64,000 bases of DNA from positions 1,219,080 through 1,283,079 of the forward strand of contig NC_043740.1 of the NCBI RefSeq assembly GCF_004337985.1, written 5' to 3'. Positions 56,601 through 64,000 of this stretch are shown piece after piece (position 1 is the first letter of the stretch; every line of letters starts with the position of its first letter). Made by a program: the position numbers and the translations under genes. This DNA is from Pyricularia pennisetigena. Lineage: Eukaryota; Ascomycota; Sordariomycetes; Magnaporthales; Pyriculariaceae. The notes below the pieces were generated by a model, which worked only from the letters and a program-made list of their open reading frames with translations, had not been told where the DNA came from and did not search any database.

Positions 56601-59291
56601 CCCTCGTTTCTTTCCCAGCCCTTTTATTGTTTCCAAGTATTTTTACTGGGCTGTGGTGGACCTCAAGCTTCCTCAGAGAACCCATATTTAATTCTTAATT
56701 ACTGCTTCGTCTCTTTTGGGCAATCTCGGCCGCGGCATGCTGGTTGGTGGCCATACCGCCGATAAACGTCAAGTTTAAAGTTTCGCCACCAAGCGAAAAA
56801 AGGAGACAAACCACATCTCTACGGGCACCAGTAAAAATCCCGTTGGCTTCTATGTTTTAACTTTTCCCCAAAGGTCGGGTCTTCCCTCTACCTGAAGCTG
56901 CCATCCCATAACGTTAACATGCTAACATGATATGTTATCTCATACAACCCGGCAACATGATTGCCTTGAACACACAGACAATGGACGAAGCCCCTGGAAT
57001 CCCCACCTGCTTGGCTTACCCGGCGATGGTACCGCGATTGGAGCATCTGCCCGTATGTTGACCGGCCATCGTCCCGAGCGGGGACTGTGCCTGCGGGGAC
57101 GAAGCGGCAGGCAAACCAAAGATCAGGGATTAATTGCGCTCTCCTCCCTCCCCACTTGGGCATTACGACCAATGGTGTTTTTTTTTTTTCTCTTTTTCTC
57201 CGTATTGTGTCTGTAGACTAAGGAATTCATTCACCCACCGAAGCGAATTGTCGTTGGCCTATAAATTGATTTACTTGGCTTTTTGCGTCCTCGAATCCCT
57301 GCAACAATACAGATCTGGTACAGCAACTGCCTGCCGGCCGTCACCGGTTTTTGGTGATCGTCTGGTTCAGATATCTTTCCATTTCTTTTCCCTTTTTACT
57401 TGCTTCTTAACAGCCGTCGGCACCGCGGGATCCGACCAAATAATCGTCATAACAGTCCTGTAGTCAGCGTGAACAAAACGGACTGTCGCTTTATTCGACT
57501 ATTTTCGACTTGACCTTTTTTCCACAGGAGCTATGCACTATTCTGGACACTCGAGCTGATTGATTGCTTGTCTTTTTGTTGCTGCGACTCCTTTTATGTT
57601 TTCCATTTGCTTTTTTGTCACTTTTTTTTTTCTGGGGCGGCGGTAAATTATCCATGCGTTGTTATACACACCAGGGGTAAGACAGCCAGCCATTGCCAAC
57701 GAAGGGCTGGCTTCCACCCAGTGCCACACCCTAGTTCGGGTCAATGCCGGGACCCTCGGAGAATTACGCATTATCGCAACGACTGCCAAGGGATCATCAT
57801 TCCGGTCTTTTCAATGCAAGTCGGCGAGTTCGGTTGTCAATTTACTTGACGTGCAAGGCAAGCGAAGGTGTGTGGACACGCCGTGTGATTATACATATTT
57901 TCTTGACCTGGGGTTTTTTTCTTTCTTTTTTTTTTCGTCTCTGACTTTTTAATCATGTTTTTACGCCCCTATCTCTCTCGTAATTCGTATCTCGACACAA
58001 TGCTATTTTTTTTGTGGCCACTTTTCAATCAACGTTTCCAAGTTGTGACCCCAAACTTTGACGTACCCGAATAGAACAAATAGAAGCAAATGCCAAGACT
58101 TTTATTATATATTTACCTACTAATATACTGTACGCTTGGTGTTCATGCTCCCAGCTTCCCAACAAAACACTTTGCTATAAACATAGCAGAAGAAAAAAAA
58201 GAGTTTACGCTGCTGCGACAGGGCGTGCGGCTCCGTCAAGGGACCAAAATAGACGAAACATTCACGCACGTGTTATAAACTCTTTTCGGAACCATCTCCG
58301 GCAGCCCCCTTCCTGATTCTTTTCCCACCTTTTTTTTGACGATCTTGCGCTAACGAGAAACTGCTGGCCTATTATATACACCCCAAACGCGGGGTTTAGC
58401 ATCCCTCCCGCCCCCCGACTCAGCATTGGGGCCGCGCTGCAGAAGGCGGGAAGTCTGTGACACGACGTGTCTCAAAACGGTCGAGGGACCGCCGGTCAGC
58501 AACAACCTTGGCCGCAATTCGGCAAGTCGGGGGGAGATTTGGGGAGGGAGGTGGTGGATGGTTACTTTGTGCTGCGCAATCGAAGCTTAAAATGAGATAC
58601 ACATGTTTCCGAAAGAGCCGGGCGTGACATAGGTTAGAACCAAGTTCTAGGAAAGCGATGCTGCTGGTCTGGAACTCTGCCGAGACCGAGAGTGGAAGCC
58701 GGCTATAATAACATGCATATACATACAAATATATGATGGGGGTACCTCTGATGCGCAATTATGTCTATCATCGCCTCCGGCCCGTCTCAAGTCACCCGTT
58801 GGTTCGAAGTTGCACATCGACTCCTGTTTGTGGACAAAGAGATGGGATGAAGATCAAGAAGATCCAAGAAATGATTCCCAAATGCATAAAAAACACATAA
58901 ATAAAATAATCAGGCCATGTCAAACCCATCGTTCACACGCCCTTTAATAATAATCGACTTATGAATCTATGCTCGTCCCGTCAACCTTATTCACTAAATT
59001 AGAAAAGAGTTATCCCGAAACAAGTTATGCTTGAGCAAAACACACATATATACATACTATGTACAGTAAGTGGTCATGTAATTAGTATATATACACACAC
59101 CCCAACCCCTCCCGTCCCGGCGGTCTGGGCTCTTGTGCTGTTGGCAGACCCTGTATTTGGCATTAGATATGGTTCAACCTTGTAAGGAGAGAGAAGAGAG
59201 TAAAAAAAAAAAAAACAAGACAGAATAGAATTTAGTCGCATGAACAAAACGTAGCCGGGGTCGGGGGTGTGTAGGCGTGTGCGCGTACACG

Positions 59292-59323
59292 CGTGTGTGT
59301 GTGTATTGATGATGATGATGATG
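59292..59323. repeat. (GT)n followed by (GAT)n microsatellite
   Basis: Seven GT units followed by about five GAT units in the gene-free region. Confidence 0.88.
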
Positions 59324-62300
59324 CTGCAACGCATATCCGCTACTCAGGGTTACTTTCAGGATGACGGAAGCCCTGGTGCTTGTCACAGATAGATCGGTAC
59401 TAGAATTGGTCTAGGTCTGGCGAACCCATGCCAACCTTACTCATAGAAACTCTTGCCCCTTTTTTCCCCACCTTGGCGCCAAATTTGGGATGCTGAGTAA
59501 ACTTGGTTTGGCATGACATACGGAGTAGCATCCGATAAAGGTCTAGCCCTTTTTTTTTTTTTTTTTTTGCTCTTTGTATTTTGTCGCGGTGGGCGGGCAA
59601 AGCGGCGACGGCGGGGGAACATCTCGATACAAACCCGTCGCCGGGGTGTAATTCTCCAAAAAAAAAAGAGAAGAAATCGTACAAGACGTTAGTCACACCA
59701 AGTATCCCTTACCTTCTTTCGCCTCCCGGGCAATTTATACCGGGCTGGCGGATTCGGCGGAGGTTCAGCCGGGCCCTTGGCACCTTAGCGCCTTGCTTGT
59801 TCCCACCGACTCTCTCGCGACTGGCCCCTCAAGAGAATTGCGAAATTTGAGCTGACCTGCAAGACGTGGTAGTACTGCTGGGCCCGGGAGTGGTCATTAC
59901 AGCATGCGGGTAAGACGAGGTCCTCCTGAGTAGAGAGAGGGGAAACAAAAAGGACTTTTATCGGATGTGCCCGCTACGTCGTAGCAGGAAACAAAAAAAA
60001 AAGGGCCGGTCCAGGTTATTCTGTGTGTTGTACTGTACATCGTCCCGCTTTTCATCAAATTCTCCTCTCTGCCTTGGAAAATGAGGAGCGACAAAACCAG
60101 GGGAAGGGGGCGCGGGAGGCGACCAGGCAACACAAAAAAAAAAAAAGGTCTTTTTGAACTCTTGTTTGGTTATCAATCAGAGAGGATCAAGACAAGAACA
60201 AGCGAAGCATAACAAACACCAACACAAAAAAAGTAAAACCTTGCACAACAATCCCGTAGCCACGGATTCGGCAACCCTCCGGAAGGGAAATGGGGGCCTA
60301 AACAGGCTGGAAAGAACCGAGAGACGGGCCCACAAACTCCCCCCTTCCCTTTGGGACGTGCTTTTGACTTTGTTACTGCTGCTACTATTTTTTTTTTTTT
60401 TTTACACAAAAAAAAAAGGCTCCATCGCATTGAATCATCAAAATATGCGACAACCCGACACAAAGTTTCACCGATGGAGCGAAGGGGACAAAAGAGGGAA
60501 ATTGGGGCTATAAGACAAAAAAAGAAAAAAAACAGAAAAGAATAGGAAAAGATGAACAAAGTTATAATGTGCTAAGATGACACTTGGCGATGGGACAGGG
60601 CAACTGTTGGCCTGATGTGGAACGCTGCGACAAGGGGGTGGCAGGTTTCCCTGTGTTCGGACTCTGGTGAGGTAGGTCAAAAGTCCGAACCCCGTTGAGC
60701 TTGGACTTGAATGTCTTGGCCGGCCCCGGCGAGACACATACGTGGATATACGACCGTTGGTTACGACTCAATCCCATTGCCCTTTTTGTCCCTCCCCCCC
60801 ATCTCATTTCGTTCCTCTTTTGCTTTGTTATGCCGGGCGTACTCAGAATTGATGTGCAGATTATTCAGGCGTAACTTGACGATCAGAAATAAAAAGAGAG
60901 AGATCGACACGAGACACGACAGCAGCTGAAGATAAAATAGAAAACTTGGCAGCAAAAAAAAAAAAAAAAAAGAAAGCGAGAAAGCAGCGGCCCTTGGACC
61001 CTGTGCCCAATCCCCCGAGGGCCCCGGAGACGGCACGGAGCAATCCATGCGGCCCCTCTCTTACCCAAACGAAAGAAGCTGAGATGGGATCGGCACAAAA
61101 ATGGTCTCTTTTGGGCAAGAATGCTTGTTTCAAATCACCCACCCGAATGCGGGCGTTGAGCATATGTGGGTTTAAATAGGAAATGCCGTTGGAGAATACT
61201 GCAATCATACTCGCTAAAAAGTGGACGAGTATATGCACGAATGGATATGTGTCACCTGGATGTTCAGCGTATTGGATCATGCGCGTGCCTTTGAACCGTT
61301 GGTTTTAGAAACATGCGCACCAACAAAAGGACAACCGACACTGGCTTCCGAAAAGACGGCATGGACGAGAGGGCTGCGCGTCGCCGGAGCTTCACTTGTC
61401 GCGTCCATTTGGGGTAATTTCGTCGCCACCGTCGCGATGTATGGTCGTCCTATTTATCAATGCGCACGTGAGGTGGGATAGCACATGGCATGGTCCGGCG
61501 GCCGTTATGAATTAATGCAAATGGATCAAATAGCTTTTGACCGTTTTGCCTTGGCGGCCGGGTCAGCCTCCGGCCTCGGCCACCAATCCGGAATCCGTCG
61601 TAAAAGGGGGTTTTGAAGAGAGTGACAGAAAGGGGAAAAGACAGGGGGAAATCGCAGTCCCTAGACCAGATTTGCGTAATTCTACGGCAATATCTCCAGA
61701 TTTTAGTCGTTCGCTCCTCGGCTGGTCGCTGAGACGGCGGTTCAGCTTGCTCCTTTGCGACCTAGAGATGGCGTTTTTTGTGAAACAGAATTGATTTCCC
61801 TGGGCGATGTAACAGAGCTCAATAGCATCTCGTGTGCTGTCTTGCCCGGCTTTGGCGTATTTTAGCGGTTAAAAAGGAGACCCACCGTGGCCTAGGCGGG
61901 CTGTGCAGGGCGCGGGGTGGAGGTTTACTACGTAGTAGGTAGGTGCCAAGCTGCCTTACGCAGCAGGTCAATTGGGTTCCGACTATTGGCGGGTGGATAT
62001 GTGGGGGGAGGGGGGCAGGTTGCTTGGGTTGTTTCCTGCACTGAGAGAAAGTTTAACATCAAGCCTGAGGTCTGAGGGCATCGTAAACCCATGGGCCTAG
62101 GCAGCCGTAGTTTTATCGCCTGTTTCTTGTGTTATTGGCCGGTGATGGTAGTCATTTTGACCCGCGAACAGCCCATGAAAGGACCAGGAAGGATGAAGCA
62201 AGAGATCAGAAAGAGAAAAACCCAAAAAAACCCGATCGTCGATGGCATCGGCTTCAGCTTCAGCACGTCCCTCCCTGCCAGATGCAAGCCCTGCAGACTG

Positions 62301-64000
62301 TAGTTAAGCTGCCGAGTTTAGTAGAGTTTGACGACACTGAGTGTCCCGCTTTTCCAGCCTAGCATAAATGACATGTCACACGTCAAAGTCGCGTGGCAGA
62401 AGCCGGCAGAGGACCCGCAGCTTGGATAGTAATAAGCTTGAGCATTGAACGCTGCTGGCCAACAAGGCGCAGAAGCCTCGACAAGTCCATGGGTCATTCG
62501 CTCTGGATTCATCTTCGTTTTGTATTATCGTTGACTTCGTTCAACCTGCTCGTCTAGCTTCGTAAGTCAATGCGTACGAACATGCGTGATAATTGCTTTT
62601 GGCGGGACGGCAAAGTGTAATGCCACCGAGGGCATCACCATTCTTTTTTCAGGTGGCGAAGCCTGTCGTAGGCAACACAAGGCGTGTATTACATTATATA
62701 CGTGCAGTCCAATCTATGGTGCTCCACTTGGTATACCACCATACGGGAGGTCGGCTTCGCACAGATCTTAGTGCTATTATCAAATTAACGACCAAGCTCA
62801 TGGCAGGTCAAACCCGTGGACAGCTTGGGTGATTGTAAAGTTGGAACCCCTGCTTCCCACTTCCTCAAACAGCCCCTGTAGGTCGTAGGCCAACTCGGAC
62901 CGCTAAAGAAATTAGACGGTTCTGGATGGTGGGCCGCCACAAGAGGCCCACGCTGGCCCGAGCCTGGGGAAGGGCAAGCCACTTCCGTCAACAGGGGGCA
63001 AGTAAACGTCTTGGTGAAACTGAGTTCGATTTCTAGAGAAGCTAACCGGAAGCTGGTAATGGGAACGCAATAAATTGACATGTAATACAAGTTGTTATTT
63101 ATACTTCAATATGCGGGTTGAGTGCCGAGTGTCGCAGCTAGATAACTTGGACCCAGGAGCCTGTCTGCCTGATTTGACGATGAAAATGTTCTGCAGGTCA
63201 ATTCTTACCTGGCACAACATCGTTACATTTAGACTCAAAAACAGTGTTGGAAATCAAATGTAAGTTAAGTGCCTTATGATGGGGATTGATGTCCTGTAGC
63301 GTCTGATGTCGGGAAGCGGCCTGACCCGAAGTTTGGCGCTGGCGTTGGGCCGCCGCCTGCGCCGAAAGCGTTGAAATTGCGATGCTCCGAGAGAAAGATG
63401 TGCAGGGTCCGCGGTGTCACGGGTCTTGGTTCATCTGCTGCCCCCATGCCGGTACAAGGCCCAATCTGGAACACAGAATGCCTGGTTTTGCCCGTCGGGC
63501 AAAAAGGGATTGGGCGGGGGCTCCTCTGGCCCCCTCCACCCCGGACACAGCGCCCGGTCCGATGCAGAAAATGGTAAGCGACAAATTTCCGATGCCATCC
63601 CATCGTGATTTGTGCGTTCAGTGATTATTATGGGGAAATTATGACTGGGCTCGATCGAGCTGGGGTAAGTTGTACATTGCCGCACCGGTATAGACAAACT
63701 GACCTGCAAGGCATCTTTCGAGCGATGTACCGACTTAGTTCTGATATTGGGTTAATTACGTGTAGCTTTTCCTATTTTTATTTGTTTTACTTTTCGCCCC
63801 GTTTTATTCTGCTGGTGGTTGCCCGGTGGGCAGGTATCCAAGTGGCTGACGAGGTAAACGAAACACCAAACCATGATGTATACAATTTTGTCAAAAAAAA
63901 CCAATTTTAACAGCACGCCAATGACAACCGCCTGCCGCAGTTTTATTATTGAAGTTCCAGGGGTCGTACTAAAAGCTAATCACCATAGGCATGAAAAATT

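Larger units (their letters stand above)
52880..64000. other. 11-kb stretch without a supportable gene
   Basis: Many ORFs of 60-145 codons on both strands, none with a domain, signal peptide or consistent splice chain. Pyrimidine-rich blocks alternate with A-rich ones (about 54430-54520, 55100-55200, 55920-56050, 56560-56600, 57180-57220, 57900-57960). There are T runs (59550-59568), an A run (60954-60971), a GT/GAT microsatellite (59292-59323) and a GC-rich island at 63300-63560. It may be the long upstream region of a gene beyond the window, contain non-coding transcripts, or hold degraded repeats. No tRNA or 5S rRNA found. Confidence 0.5.

Noticed and set aside
61221..61481. 86-codon ORF with moderate codon quality
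   Set aside because: No signal peptide, domain, promoter signal or homologous pattern recognised.

Overview
The window reads as nuclear DNA of a filamentous ascomycete (Pezizomycotina, probably Sordariomycetes). Genes have short GT-AG introns (about 70-140 nt) with CTAAC-type branch sites. Coding DNA is GC-rich at third positions and sits in AT-rich, homopolymer-studded intergenic DNA. The families are typical of these fungi: a fungal rhodopsin/Pth11-like membrane protein, AA5 copper oxidase, BBE and GMC flavo-oxidases, GH43 arabinanase and an ApsB/Mto1-like microtubule-organising protein. The species cannot be fixed from sequence alone.

Layout. 1-121 is the 3' end of an unidentified gene (+). 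1529-3548 (+) is a GPI-type aspartic protease whose only intron holds an uninterrupted run of 453 T. 5039-5794 (-) and 7210-8234 (-) are two unrelated secreted hypothetical proteins. 8784-10766 (-) is a multi-pass membrane protein. 11393-13578 (-) is a flavin monooxygenase. 15634-17737 (+) is the Pth11-like protein in six exons. 18528-21623 (-) is the centrosomin-motif protein.

25005-39009 holds a secreted BBE oxidase (+), an AA5 copper-radical oxidase (+), an intron-containing tRNA-Ala (-), the mitochondrial phosphate carrier (-) and a secreted GMC oxidoreductase (-). 41035-41758 (+) is a frameshifted relic of a Rep-type superfamily 3 helicase from a circular single-stranded DNA virus. 42611-43780 (+) is a GH43 arabinanase, convergent with an F-box protein at 43926-46169 (-) that needs a GC-AG intron. 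46939-48401 (-) is mitochondrial acetylornithine aminotransferase. 50442-52879 (+) is a hormone-sensitive-lipase-type esterase. 52880-64000 has no gene I can support.

Functional reading. Housekeeping genes (phosphate carrier, ARG8, MTOC protein) are interspersed with secreted or environmental functions. At least seven products carry probable signal peptides. Three of them (BBE, AA5, GMC) belong to oxidase families that commonly reduce O2 to H2O2, and they lie within about 14 kb. With the arabinanase, protease and Pth11-like receptor candidate, this suggests a saprotroph or plant-associated fungus. Exon models were built by hand from splice signals and frame continuity; no database search was run.
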